From Streptomyces althioticus (GTDB lineage: Bacteria > Actinomycetota > Actinomycetes > Streptomycetales > Streptomycetaceae), in NCBI GenBank assembly GCA_014649355.1, contig BMSW01000003.1:523059-587058 (forward strand): 64,000 nucleotides of DNA, in the 5' to 3' direction. The position numbers and the translations under genes are program-made. The notes below the pieces were generated by a model, which saw only the letters and a program-made list of their open reading frames with translations, was not told the origin of the DNA and ran no database searches. Positions within the stretch are counted from its first letter, which is position 1, and every line of letters begins with the position of its first letter. This document shows, piece by piece, positions 1 to 7,648 of the stretch.

Positions 1-1
1 C

Positions 2-154
2 GACGGCTCCCGTGAGGCGGAGGAGGCGGAGGCCGACGAGTTCGGGCACCGGATGGCCGCCGCCGTGCGCACCCTCCTGGACGACCGGGACGCCGACGCC
101 GGTCCCCTCCAGCGGGCCCTGGGCTACCGCGGGCGGCGGGGAACGCACCGGTGA
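2..154 (+). CDS. ImmA/IrrE-type protein, C-terminal fragment
   Basis: Only the last 50 codons are in the window. The frame begins at base 2 and stops with TGA at 152-154. The visible peptide has an acidic stretch, REAEEAEADEFG, followed by HRMAAAVRTLL. This resembles the E-x-EAD-F-A segment that follows the zinc-binding HExxH helix in ImmA/IrrE metallopeptidases, but the HExxH itself lies off the left edge, so catalytic competence cannot be judged. The stop overlaps the GTG start of the next gene by 4 bp (GTGA), so the two are translationally coupled. In streptomycetes, as I recall, ImmA/IrrE-like genes commonly precede MAB_1171c-family membrane proteins, which supports the call. Confidence 0.5.
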   Translation, partial: DGSREAEEAEADEFGHRMAAAVRTLLDDRDADAGPLQRALGYRGRRGTHR

Positions 155-1401
155 CCGCCCCGCTCGCCCTCACCCCGTCGGACGTCCTCGGCGACCTCTA
201 CATCTCCTTCTGGATCCCGACGGGCGTCCTCACCGCGGCCCTCATCATCAAGCTGCCCACCATCGTGCGGCTGTGGCGGGACCCGCTGCTGCGCGCGGTG
301 GGCGGGCTGCTCCTCCTCGCCTGCACCGTCTTCGTCTTCGTGGCGCCCACGACCATCGCCCGGGTCAACCGCCTCACGGGGGTGCCGAACATATCGGCGC
401 CGTGGTGCTACTCGCTCCTCACCGCGTTCTGCGCCTCCTGCCTGCTGCTGATCATCGCCTGGCGCAACGGGCTGTCGGACCGCTCCGCCGCCACCCGGCG
501 GGCCATGCGCTGGGTGGTCTCCCTCTACTCCGGGGTGATCGTCGCCCTGTGGGTGCTGTTCTTCCTCGCGGACGCCTCCGAGGAGCGGCTGCGGGACCTG
601 GACACCTACTACGCGACCACGCCGTTCATGCGCGAGCAGATCCTGCTGTACCTCCTCGCGCACACCGTCGCCGTCCTCATCACCTGCCGGCTGCTGTGGA
701 ACTGGGTGCAGACCGCGGGGCTGGACGCCTGGCTGCGGTGGGGCCTGAAGTTCCTCGGCGTCGGCTACGCGCTCAACCTGGTCTTCGACGCGGCCAAGCT
801 CACCGCCGTCGCCGCCCGCTGGACCGGCCACGACCTGGACTGGCTCAGCACCGACCTCGCGCCGCCCGTCGCCTGCCTGTCGGCCATCCTGATCGCGGTG
901 GGCTTCATCCTCCCGCACGCCGGCCAGTTCCTGCACGAGCGCTGGCGCGTCCGGCTCGCCCACCACCGGCTCCGCCCGCTCTACCTGCTGGTGCGCGCGG
1001 CCAACGGCAGGGGCGTGCCGTTCCTGCTGCGCGCCACCCCGGAACTGCGTCTGATCCGCCGCGAGACCTTCATCCGGGACGAACTGCTCACCCTGGCCCG
1101 GCACATCGACGAGGACCGGCGTGACCGGACGCGCGAGGCGGCCCTCGGCCTCGGGTTCCCGCGGGAACGGGCCGTGGCCCTGGCGAACGCCGTGTCGATC
1201 CTGGAGGCCGTGGAGTGCCGGCGCCGCGCGCCGGACGACGAGGGCACCCAGGACCCCGACACCACCGACCTGCTGCGGGAGATCGGCGCCGTCTCCCGGG
1301 AACTGCGCCGCCCCCACGTCGTGGAGGCGGTCCGGGAACGGGCCGCCGCCCTCGCGGCGGACCCCCGGGCGGCCGTGCCCCGCGGCGCGTCCGCCGACTG
1401 A
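151..1401 (+). CDS. MAB_1171c family putative transporter (polytopic membrane protein)
   Basis: This 416-aa protein has about seven hydrophobic segments in its first 260 residues, beginning YISFWIPTGVL. A charged, cytosolic, helical C-terminal region of about 150 residues is rich in Arg and Glu. The composition and layout match the family usually annotated as MAB_1171c putative transporter. No transport substrate is known to me and the sequence suggests none. The GTG start at 151 overlaps the upstream stop, and an FAD oxidoreductase follows 31 bp downstream, so the three genes form one unit. The membrane part could equally be a sensor or anchor; transporter is only the family label. Confidence 0.7.
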   Translation: MTAPLALTPSDVLGDLYISFWIPTGVLTAALIIKLPTIVRLWRDPLLRAVGGLLLLACTVFVFVAPTTIARVNRLTGVPNISAPWCYSLLTAFCASCLLLIIAWRNGLSDRSAATRRAMRWVVSLYSGVIVALWVLFFLADASEERLRDLDTYYATTPFMREQILLYLLAHTVAVLITCRLLWNWVQTAGLDAWLRWGLKFLGVGYALNLVFDAAKLTAVAARWTGHDLDWLSTDLAPPVACLSAILIAVGFILPHAGQFLHERWRVRLAHHRLRPLYLLVRAANGRGVPFLLRATPELRLIRRETFIRDELLTLARHIDEDRRDRTREAALGLGFPRERAVALANAVSILEAVECRRRAPDDEGTQDPDTTDLLREIGAVSRELRRPHVVEAVRERAAALAADPRAAVPRGASAD

Positions 1402-1432
1402 GAACCGACGACAGGTCAGGAGAACGAAGAGC

Positions 1433-2857
1433 GTGCCCGCCGCCCCAGAGAGAAGACCCCCGTCCGCGGACGGACGTCCCGCCACCGCCGTCGTGCTCGG
1501 CGGATCCGTCGCCGGACTGCTCGCCGCGCGGGCCCTCGCCCCGTTCGCCCGGGTCACCGTGGTGGAGCGCGACGCGCTGCCCGCAGGACCCGGGCCGCGG
1601 CGCGGCGTCCCGCAGGCCCGGCACGCGCACCAGCTGTGGTCGGGCGGTGCGCACGCCCTGGAGGACCTCGTGCCGGGGACCGTCGACCGGCTGCGCGCCG
1701 CGGGCGCCCACCGCCAGCCGGTCACCACGAACATGGTGGTGCTGTCGCCGTACGGCTGGTACCGGCGCTGGGACGAGTCCCACTTCATGCTGCTGTGCAC
1801 GCGCGACCTGCTGGAGGCGACCCTGCGCGAGCAGGTGCTCGCCGACGGACGGATCGAACTGCTCGACCGGACCGAGGTCCTCTCGCTCGACGGGACCCGC
1901 GCCGCCGTCGACGGCGTCCGGGTCCGCACCCGTGACGGCACCGAGCGCACGCTGCGGGCCGGTCTCGTGGTGGACGCCACGGGCCGCGCCTCCCGCACCG
2001 CCCGCTGGCTGGCCGACGCCGGACTGCCCGCCCCCGAGCGCCGGGAGGTGGACACCGGGCTGGTGTACGCGAGCCGTCTCTACCGCGCCCCGGAGGGGGC
2101 CAGGGACGGCTTCCCGGTCGTCAACGTGCAGCAGGACCCGCGTACCGGCGGACCGGGCCGCGGCGGGGTGCTGCTCCCGGTGGAGGACGGCCGCTGGCTG
2201 GTCACCCTGTTCGGCACCACGGGCGGCGAACCCACCTCCGACACGGCCGCCTTCGAGCGGTACGCCCGCGAGGAGCTGCGCCATCCGCTGATCGCCGACC
2301 TGCTCGGCGCGGCGGTCCCGGAGACGGAGGTGTCGCTCACCCGGGCCACCGGCAACCGCCGCTTCTTCTACGAGCGGATGAAGGCGTGGCCGGAGAACCT
2401 GGTGGTGGTCGGGGACGCGCTGACCGCGCTCAATCCCGTGTACGGCCACGGCATGTCGGTGGCGGCGCAGGGTGCGGCGGCGCTGCGCGCGACGGTACGG
2501 CGCCACGGCTGGGGGACGCCGGGTCTCGCCCGCCGGGCGCAGCGCGCGGTGGCCCGGCCGGCGGTCCCGGCCTGGGACCTCGCCCTGGGCCAGGACGTGT
2601 TCTACCCGGGCCCGACGCACGACGGCCCGTCCGCACGCGACCGGTGGACGGCCGCGTACGTCGGCCGGCTGATGCACACGGCCACCGGGAACGGGCGCGT
2701 CGCACGGCGGGTCACCGACGTGACGTCGCTGGAGCGGGGCCCGGGGGTGCTGCTGTCCCCGCGGGTCCTCGTGGCGGCGCTGGCGGGTCCGTTGAAGCCC
2801 GCCCTGACGGACCCGCCGCTGACCGCCGAGGAACGCAAGGGGGCCGGCCTGACCTGA
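1433..2857 (+). CDS. FAD-dependent monooxygenase/oxidoreductase (LasC-like epoxidase family)
   Basis: The product is 474 aa if it starts at GTG 1433, chosen because an AGGAG lies about 9 bp upstream; the open frame extends further back but overlaps the previous gene. An N-terminal Rossmann motif (VVLGGSVAGLLAARALA) is followed by the VPQARHAH motif typical of group A flavin monooxygenases related to epoxidases. A second flavin-binding motif (VVVGDALTALNPVYGHGMS) lies near residue 325. The enzyme would use FAD and NAD(P)H to hydroxylate or epoxidise a small organic substrate, which cannot be deduced here. It forms a co-directional cluster with the ImmA/IrrE and MAB_1171c genes, a pairing that suggests a dedicated small-molecule modification. 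Confidence 0.75.
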   Translation: MPAAPERRPPSADGRPATAVVLGGSVAGLLAARALAPFARVTVVERDALPAGPGPRRGVPQARHAHQLWSGGAHALEDLVPGTVDRLRAAGAHRQPVTTNMVVLSPYGWYRRWDESHFMLLCTRDLLEATLREQVLADGRIELLDRTEVLSLDGTRAAVDGVRVRTRDGTERTLRAGLVVDATGRASRTARWLADAGLPAPERREVDTGLVYASRLYRAPEGARDGFPVVNVQQDPRTGGPGRGGVLLPVEDGRWLVTLFGTTGGEPTSDTAAFERYAREELRHPLIADLLGAAVPETEVSLTRATGNRRFFYERMKAWPENLVVVGDALTALNPVYGHGMSVAAQGAAALRATVRRHGWGTPGLARRAQRAVARPAVPAWDLALGQDVFYPGPTHDGPSARDRWTAAYVGRLMHTATGNGRVARRVTDVTSLERGPGVLLSPRVLVAALAGPLKPALTDPPLTAEERKGAGLT

Positions 2858-3009
2858 GGCGGCACCCGCGCGGTGACGGTGTCCGGCGACCGGTCCGCGC
2901 ACCGGCGGGCCGGCGATGCGTGCCCCGGTGACCGGGCGGCGCGGGGCCGCCGGGACGCGCCCGCACCCGGTCGAGCACCCGCGACGCGGCTGCCGGTACG
3001 GCCGCGGCC

Positions 3010-3861
3010 TCAGCCCGCGAACGCGGGCTGGGCGACGCCCTTGCCCGCGCCCGGGACCACCAGCAGGGACCCGGCGAGCGGGTGCGGGGCGGTGAGGCCC
3101 ACGCGGGCCGTGGTCACGTACAGGTCGGTCAGCCCCGGGCCGCCGAAGGCGCAGCACGTGACGCGCGGGACGGGCAGCTCGATCACCCGGTCCAGCTCGC
3201 CGGACGGGGTGTAGCGGCGCACCGCTCCCCCGTCCCACAGGGCCACCCACACGCAGCCGTCGGCGTCGACGGTGAGGCCGTCGGGGAAGCCGGCGCCCTC
3301 CTCGATCTCCGCGAGCGGCCGGCGGCCGGCGATCGTGCCGTCCTCGCCGAAGTCGCACACGTCGACGCGGCGGGTGGGCGTGTCGATGTAGTACATCAGC
3401 CGGCCGTCGGGGCTCCAGCCGGTGCCGTTGCTCACCGTCACGTCGTCCAGCAGCACGGTGGCCGTGCCGTCGCCGGTCACCCGGGACAGGGTGCCGCCTC
3501 CGGTCGCCTCGTCGTAGCGCATGGTGCCCGCGAGGAGGCTGCCGTCGGGGGCGACGGCGGCGTCGTTGCCCCGGCGGCCGGCGACCGGTTCGCGGTGCAG
3601 CCAGCGGAAGGTGTCGTCGGGGTCGAGGAGTCCGACGCCGTCCCGCAGGTTCAGCACCAGGCCGCCGCCCGCGCGCGGCTTGACCGCGCCCACGTGCTGC
3701 TCGGTACGGCGCACGGTGCGGCGGCCGGTGGCGGGGTGGTAGGTGTGCACCCGGGAGTTGAGGATGTCGATCCACAGCAGCCGCCCGGTGGCCGGGTCCC
3801 AGGTGGCCCCCTCGCCCAGTTCCGCCTCCGCGCGGACCGCGACGTCGAACGCGAGTGTCAT
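3010..3861 (-). CDS. SMP-30/gluconolactonase/LRE family protein
   Basis: This 283-aa soluble six-bladed beta-propeller has the family landmarks in order: LGEGATWDPATGRLLWID near the N-terminus (metal-ligand Glu), NDAAVAPDGSLLAGTM, NGTGWSPDGRLMYYIDT, and FPDGLTVDADGCVWVALW. Family members are Ca/Zn-dependent lactonases that open sugar lactones such as gluconolactone or arabinonolactone. The ATG overlaps the stop of the upstream iclR-type gene (ATGA), so regulator and enzyme are co-translated. This suggests the regulator controls a sugar or sugar-acid catabolic step. The exact lactone is not determinable from sequence. Confidence 0.88.
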   Translation of the reverse strand: MTLAFDVAVRAEAELGEGATWDPATGRLLWIDILNSRVHTYHPATGRRTVRRTEQHVGAVKPRAGGGLVLNLRDGVGLLDPDDTFRWLHREPVAGRRGNDAAVAPDGSLLAGTMRYDEATGGGTLSRVTGDGTATVLLDDVTVSNGTGWSPDGRLMYYIDTPTRRVDVCDFGEDGTIAGRRPLAEIEEGAGFPDGLTVDADGCVWVALWDGGAVRRYTPSGELDRVIELPVPRVTCCAFGGPGLTDLYVTTARVGLTAPHPLAGSLLVVPGAGKGVAQPAFAG

Positions 3862-4631
3862 GCCATGCTCCTGTGGCCCAGTCGCTCGGAGAGTTCGGCG
3901 GCGCCCTTGACGGCGAGCTGCTCCAGCTCGCCCAGGCGGTCGTCGCTCCAGCGGATCATCGGTACGGAAATGGACAGCGCGGCGACGACCTGTCCGGTGC
4001 GGTCGCGCACCGGGGCGGCGACGCAGGACACGTCCGGGTTGGACTCCCGGCTCTCCACCGCGACGCCCCGCGTGCGGATCCCGGCGAGGGTCTCCCGCAG
4101 GACGGCCGGGTCGGTGATGCTGTTCGGGGTCATCGCGGTCAGCTCCGCGCCGTCGGGGAAACGCGCGGCCAGTTCCGGCTCGGGCAGGGAGGCCAGCAGC
4201 ATCTTGCCGACGGAGGTGCAGTGCGCGGGGAGCCGGCGGCCGGCCGCCGACACCATCCGCACCGCGTGCGTGGAGTCCACCTTGGCGATGTAGATGACGT
4301 CGGTGTCCTCCAGGATCGCCACGTGCACGGTCTCGTCGCAGGTCTCGGCGACGGACCGGGCGACCTGCTGTCCCTCGGCGGCCAGGTCCAGGTGCTCGGC
4401 GTAGCGGGCGCCCAGCTGGTACGGCCGCACGCCCAGCCGGTAGCGGCCGGGCTGACCCGCGACCGGGACGATGTACTTACGGGCGGCGAGCGTGGTGACC
4501 AGCTCGTGGACGGTCGTGCGCGGCAGTTGCAGCTTGCGCACGATGTCGGGGGCGGAGAGCGTGCCGTCCCCGTCCAGGAAGAGCTCGAGTATGTCGAGAG
4601 CCCGGGTCACGGCTGGCACAAGTCGTCCCAC
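3858..4631 (-). CDS. IclR family transcriptional regulator
   Basis: I start this 257-aa regulator at GTG 4631 because an AGGAGG-type ribosome site sits 6 bp upstream and the protein then begins MGRLVPAVTRALDILELF, the usual IclR opening. A further in-frame extension to 4715 has no ribosome site. The winged helix-turn-helix covers about residues 5-65 (LSAPDIVRKLQLPRTTVHELV) and the C-terminal IclR effector domain the rest, including HCTSVGKMLLASLP and the closing ALSISVP segment. It heads a two-gene operon with the SMP-30-like lactonase and probably represses or activates it in response to a small organic acid or sugar. The upstream bases 4640-4680 are unusually AT-rich for this genome and are the likely promoter/operator. 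Confidence 0.88.
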   Translation of the reverse strand: MGRLVPAVTRALDILELFLDGDGTLSAPDIVRKLQLPRTTVHELVTTLAARKYIVPVAGQPGRYRLGVRPYQLGARYAEHLDLAAEGQQVARSVAETCDETVHVAILEDTDVIYIAKVDSTHAVRMVSAAGRRLPAHCTSVGKMLLASLPEPELAARFPDGAELTAMTPNSITDPAVLRETLAGIRTRGVAVESRESNPDVSCVAAPVRDRTGQVVAALSISVPMIRWSDDRLGELEQLAVKGAAELSERLGHRSMA

Positions 4632-4737
4632 GACCGGCCCCCTCCTAGCGTTCGATATACCAACAAACGATCGGCATGACGAACACAGGCTAGCCATACC
4701 CCCTCCACCAGGCAACGCCCTCAGGGGTCATCGCCCC

Positions 4738-4789
4738 CAGGGGCGCGGGGAACTGCGCGACGAGCCACGACGGACCCGCACCCGGCGAC
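4738..4789 (-). repeat. dispersed Streptomyces-type intergenic repeat, copy A
   Basis: This 52-bp segment contains the core GGGGCGCGGGGAACTGCGCG. It is matched in inverted orientation by 63850-63901 with 46 of 52 bases identical by direct comparison. It lies between the iclR promoter and the end of the pucR gene. As I recall, this core is abundant between genes in many Streptomyces genomes; its function is unknown. Confidence 0.7.
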
Positions 4790-4816
4790 GGCCCGAAGCC
4801 GCCCCCTCAGGCCCCG

Positions 4817-6058
4817 CTACTCGGCCCCGTCGCCCAGCAACCCCCGCAACCGCCGCGCCCGCAACACCAGCTCCAGCTCGAACCGCCGGTCGGGATCGTC
4901 CACCGACCCCCCGAACAACTCCCGTATCTGCCGTAACCGGTACCGCACCGTCTGCGGATGCACCCCCAGCCGGGCCGCCACCTCCGGCGCCCCGCCCCGC
5001 GTCTCCAGCCACGCCAGCAGCGTCTGGGCCAGCCGCCGCCCGTGCGCGGGAGCGCAGTGCGCCAACGGCGCCAGACACCGCAGCGCGAGATCGTCGATCA
5101 GCTCCTCCGGCTGGAGCAGCACCAACGCCTCCGTGTGCTCGGTGCAGTACAGCACCTCGCCGGACGGCAGCAGCCCCCGCTCCATCAGCCGCACCGCCGC
5201 CTCCGCCCACCGCAGCGACTTCGCCGCCTCGGTGACCGGCACGGGCGGTCCGATCGCCCCGGACCAGCCGGCGAGCGCCCGGTCGAGCAGTTCGCGGCGG
5301 CCGGCGGCGTCGGGTTCGGGCACGACCATGCGGGGCCGCTCGTGCTCCATGTCCAGCAGCACCCCCTGCCCCACGGCGGGCGCGACGGCCTCCCGCGCCG
5401 GGCGCACCAGCAGACCGGCCGCGACCCGTTCGGGCACGGGCCAGCCGATGCGGGCGGCGCGTTCGCCGAGCGCGTCGGAGGGGTCGCCCCGGTGGTGCTC
5501 GGCGAGCATCAGGTCCATCAGCCGGCGCTGAAGGCGCAGCCGTTCTCCGGCCTGCCGGGCCGCCGCCTCGGCGTATCCGCGCACCGACTGGTCGACCAGT
5601 CCGTCCAGGTACTCGTAGCCCGCGTCGACGAGTTCGTACATCGCGGGGGGCGGGATGTCGAGGCGCTGGCCGATCTCGGCGAACCGGCGCCAGGCCATGC
5701 GGACGCCCATCCGGTAGGTCGCCTGAAGGGCGTCAAGGGACCGCCCGCCCTGCCCTTCGCCGCGTCCGAAGTCCTGGAAGACGTCGGGCGGCGCGGTGGG
5801 CCGGCCCACCGTGCGGTCGTCCTGGGCGAGGTGCCGGACGAACGCCTCGATGGCGCGGCGGATCCCGATGAGGGCCATCGGCTCACCGGAGTCGTCGAGC
5901 ACCACCGGAAGATGCGGGTACTCGCGCCGGATCTCGCCCATGATCTCCTCGGCCAGGGCGGGCGCCTCGGCGAGGGCGATCTCGGCGAACCGGCGCACCT
6001 GGTGGCGCGGTACGGCGTGCCAGGCGGAGCGGGCGGTCAGGGTGCGGGAGGCCGTCAC
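4817..6058 (-). CDS. PucR/CdaR-type helix-turn-helix regulator
   Basis: This 413-aa protein starts at GTG 6058. Its N-terminal half is an all-helical sensory region of the kind found in Streptomyces PucR-like proteins (MGEIRREYPHLPVVL, then RRAIEAFVRHLA). The central part carries a GGDEF-like degenerate fold, and the last 60 residues form the PucR helix-turn-helix: LAQTLLAWLETRGGAPEVAA then LGVHPQTVRYRLRQIRELFG. Family members activate purine, sugar-acid or amino-acid catabolism, but no adjacent catabolic target is evident. It lies 3 bp downstream of the small DUF2613 gene, and the two are probably transcribed together from the promoter near 6300. Confidence 0.85.
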   Translation of the reverse strand: MTASRTLTARSAWHAVPRHQVRRFAEIALAEAPALAEEIMGEIRREYPHLPVVLDDSGEPMALIGIRRAIEAFVRHLAQDDRTVGRPTAPPDVFQDFGRGEGQGGRSLDALQATYRMGVRMAWRRFAEIGQRLDIPPPAMYELVDAGYEYLDGLVDQSVRGYAEAAARQAGERLRLQRRLMDLMLAEHHRGDPSDALGERAARIGWPVPERVAAGLLVRPAREAVAPAVGQGVLLDMEHERPRMVVPEPDAAGRRELLDRALAGWSGAIGPPVPVTEAAKSLRWAEAAVRLMERGLLPSGEVLYCTEHTEALVLLQPEELIDDLALRCLAPLAHCAPAHGRRLAQTLLAWLETRGGAPEVAARLGVHPQTVRYRLRQIRELFGGSVDDPDRRFELELVLRARRLRGLLGDGAE

Positions 6059-6061
6059 GGG

Positions 6062-6214
6062 TCAGCTCCCCTGGTCGGCCTGCTCGTAGGTGATCAGGGG
6101 AGTGTTCGGCTGGTCGGGGGTGGCCTCGAGCAGGGCCACGACGCCGAACGCCGTTCCCACGGCGAGGACGGCGCCGAAAGCGACCGTCAGGCAGGCGGCG
6201 AGCAGTCTGGACAT
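6062..6214 (-). CDS. DUF2613 small membrane protein
   Basis: This 50-aa protein has one N-terminal transmembrane helix (LLAACLTVAFGAVLAVGTAF) and the conserved tail EATPDQPNTPLITYEQADQG, matching the actinobacterial DUF2613 family. The start is ATG 6214. It ends 3 bp before the pucR-like start, so they form an operon. Function is unknown; the short exported tail after the helix could interact with envelope components. The family match is by recognition of the PxQPN-PL-x-Y tail. Confidence 0.75.
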   Translation of the reverse strand: MSRLLAACLTVAFGAVLAVGTAFGVVALLEATPDQPNTPLITYEQADQGS

Positions 6215-6286
6215 CGCAGGGTCAGCCTCTCTGTCGGGGAGGTTCCCCACCCCCACGTGACCGACCACCCCTGTCCGTCGTGCCCC

Positions 6287-6330
6287 AGTCTCGGCACGAC
6301 ATTGACACTCCGTCAAGAGGCGCTTACGGT
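6287..6330. promoter_or_regulatory. back-to-back promoters with shared -35 dyad
   Basis: TTGAC-N5-GTCAA at 6302-6316 forms an inverted repeat. On the plus strand, TTGACA (6302-6307) is followed after 17 bp by TACGGT (6325-6330), a good HrdB-type promoter for the DUF3068 gene. On the minus strand, TTGACG (6316-6311) is followed after 18 bp by GAGACT (6292-6287), a weaker candidate for the DUF2613-pucR pair. The overlapping -35 boxes suggest mutually exclusive polymerase binding. Confidence 0.6.
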
Positions 6331-6424
6331 TCCCAGCTCCAGGGGGTGGGGACTCCCGCACGCGCACTGTCCCGTACGGCGGGGCCCGTCAGCGGCCCGC
6401 CGACCGAGCCTCTGGAGTGCCCGG

Positions 6425-7396
6425 ATGCGCCGTTCAGTCTCCCCGTTGTCCCTGGTCCTGCTGGGGCTCGGCACCTTCCTGCTGGTGCTGGCGCCCCTTC
6501 TCGCCTGGTACGTGCAGCCACGGGCCGCGGTCAATCCCACCGACATCGACACCACCGCCGTCTACACCGGCCGGGGCAGCGTCTTCGACCTGGAGAAGGT
6601 CGAGACGGTGCCGGACCGACGGATCACCGTGACCCAGCGGGTGCGCGGCGACGTCCGGGAGAGCGAGCGCAGCGGCAAGGCGGTGTGGGACGTCACCACG
6701 TCGGTCGACACCGACGAGACGCTGCCGGCCGCCGATCCGCACGACGCGCTGTCGTTCACCCCGCACCGCTGGGTGCTGGACCGCCGCACCACCGAGCCGG
6801 TGCACTGCTGCGGCGCGAAGCCGCGCATCCAGGGCGAGGCGTACCTGAAGTTCCCCTTCGACGTGGAGAAACGCTCCTACCGGTGGTGGGACAACACCCT
6901 CGGCGACACGGTCGTGCTGCGCTACCGGGGCACCGAGAAGGTCCTGGGCCACACCGGCTACCGCTTCACCGGCTCGGTGCCGCCCACCCGCAGCGGCACC
7001 CGCCTGGTGCCCGGCAGCCTGGTCGGGCTGCCGGAGGCCGGGCAGGTCGCGGCCGAGGAGTGGTACGCCAACCACGGTGTGGAGCTGGTCGTCGACCAGC
7101 GCACCGGCCGGGTGCTGTACGCGCAGACCGGGCCCCGGCAGACGCTGCGCGCCCCGGGCGGGACCGAGGACGAGGCGGTGCTGCTGGACGCCGAGAGGAT
7201 CTCCTTCACGGAGGAGACCCAGCGGGCCGCCGTGGAGCTGGCGAAGGCCGACGGGGCCCGGCTGCGGCTGCTCGGCGAGACCGTGCCGCTGGGCGCGGCG
7301 GTGGCGGGCGGTCTGCTCGCCGTGGCCGGAGTCGTTCTGGTGACGCGTGGCCGGAAGGTGACGGAGCGTCCGGATCCGTCCGCTCCGTCCGTGTGA
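6425..7396 (+). CDS. DUF3068 (PorA-family) membrane protein
   Basis: This 323-aa protein begins at ATG 6425 with a GGAG ribosome site upstream; the longer open frame to the left is antisense to pucR. An N-terminal signal-anchor helix (LSLVLLGLGTFLLVLAPLLA) is followed by a large extracytoplasmic beta-rich domain of about 240 residues, a C-terminal helix (AAVAGGLLAVAGVVLV) and a short basic tail. This two-anchor layout is the DUF3068 family, annotated as PorA-like. From memory, mycobacterial and corynebacterial relatives (Rv0227c type) sit next to glycosyltransferase and methyltransferase genes and have been tied to lipomannan/lipoarabinomannan maturation. It is followed by exactly such genes here, which suggests an extracytoplasmic step in the same glycan pathway. 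Confidence 0.8.
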   Translation: MRRSVSPLSLVLLGLGTFLLVLAPLLAWYVQPRAAVNPTDIDTTAVYTGRGSVFDLEKVETVPDRRITVTQRVRGDVRESERSGKAVWDVTTSVDTDETLPAADPHDALSFTPHRWVLDRRTTEPVHCCGAKPRIQGEAYLKFPFDVEKRSYRWWDNTLGDTVVLRYRGTEKVLGHTGYRFTGSVPPTRSGTRLVPGSLVGLPEAGQVAAEEWYANHGVELVVDQRTGRVLYAQTGPRQTLRAPGGTEDEAVLLDAERISFTEETQRAAVELAKADGARLRLLGETVPLGAAVAGGLLAVAGVVLVTRGRKVTERPDPSAPSV

Positions 7397-7398
7397 CC

Positions 7399-7455
7399 CT
7401 CACCGGAAGAAGTGACTCCCGAGTAAGAAAAGCCGGAAATTGTCACGCCGGTGAG
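7399..7455. promoter_or_regulatory. long imperfect dyad downstream of DUF3068 gene
   Basis: CTCACCGG (7399-7406) and GTGAC (7412-7416) are mirrored by GTCAC (7442-7446) and CCGGTGAG (7448-7455) around an AT-richer centre (AGTAAGAAAAG). The arrangement could be an operator for the downstream glycosyltransferase operon or a weak terminator for the DUF3068 gene. There is no independent evidence for either. Confidence 0.35.
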
Positions 7456-7535
7456 TAGCCGTGGGGAACGCCTGGGCGAAAACTGTGCCATCCCCACCCA
7501 CACACAGACCGTCCACACCCCCCTCCCAGGACGTC

Positions 7536-7559
7536 CCGGGGTCCTCCTCAGGACCCCGG
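7536..7559 (+). terminator. hairpin between DUF3068 and GT4 genes
   Basis: CCGGGGTCCT, loop CCTC, then AGGACCCCGG form a perfect 10-bp stem. A second GC hairpin (GGGGCCGCCGGCCCC) follows within 5 bp. It lies about 140 bp after the DUF3068 stop and 90 bp before the next start, so it may terminate or attenuate transcription entering the glycan operon. No U-run follows, as is usual in this genus. Confidence 0.5.
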
Positions 7560-7648
7560 TCCCGGGGCCGCCGGCCCCGCCCCACCCCCTGTGCACCACC
7601 CCGCGTTCCTCCCCACGCCGATCAACACCGAGACGAGTTGGAGCACCG

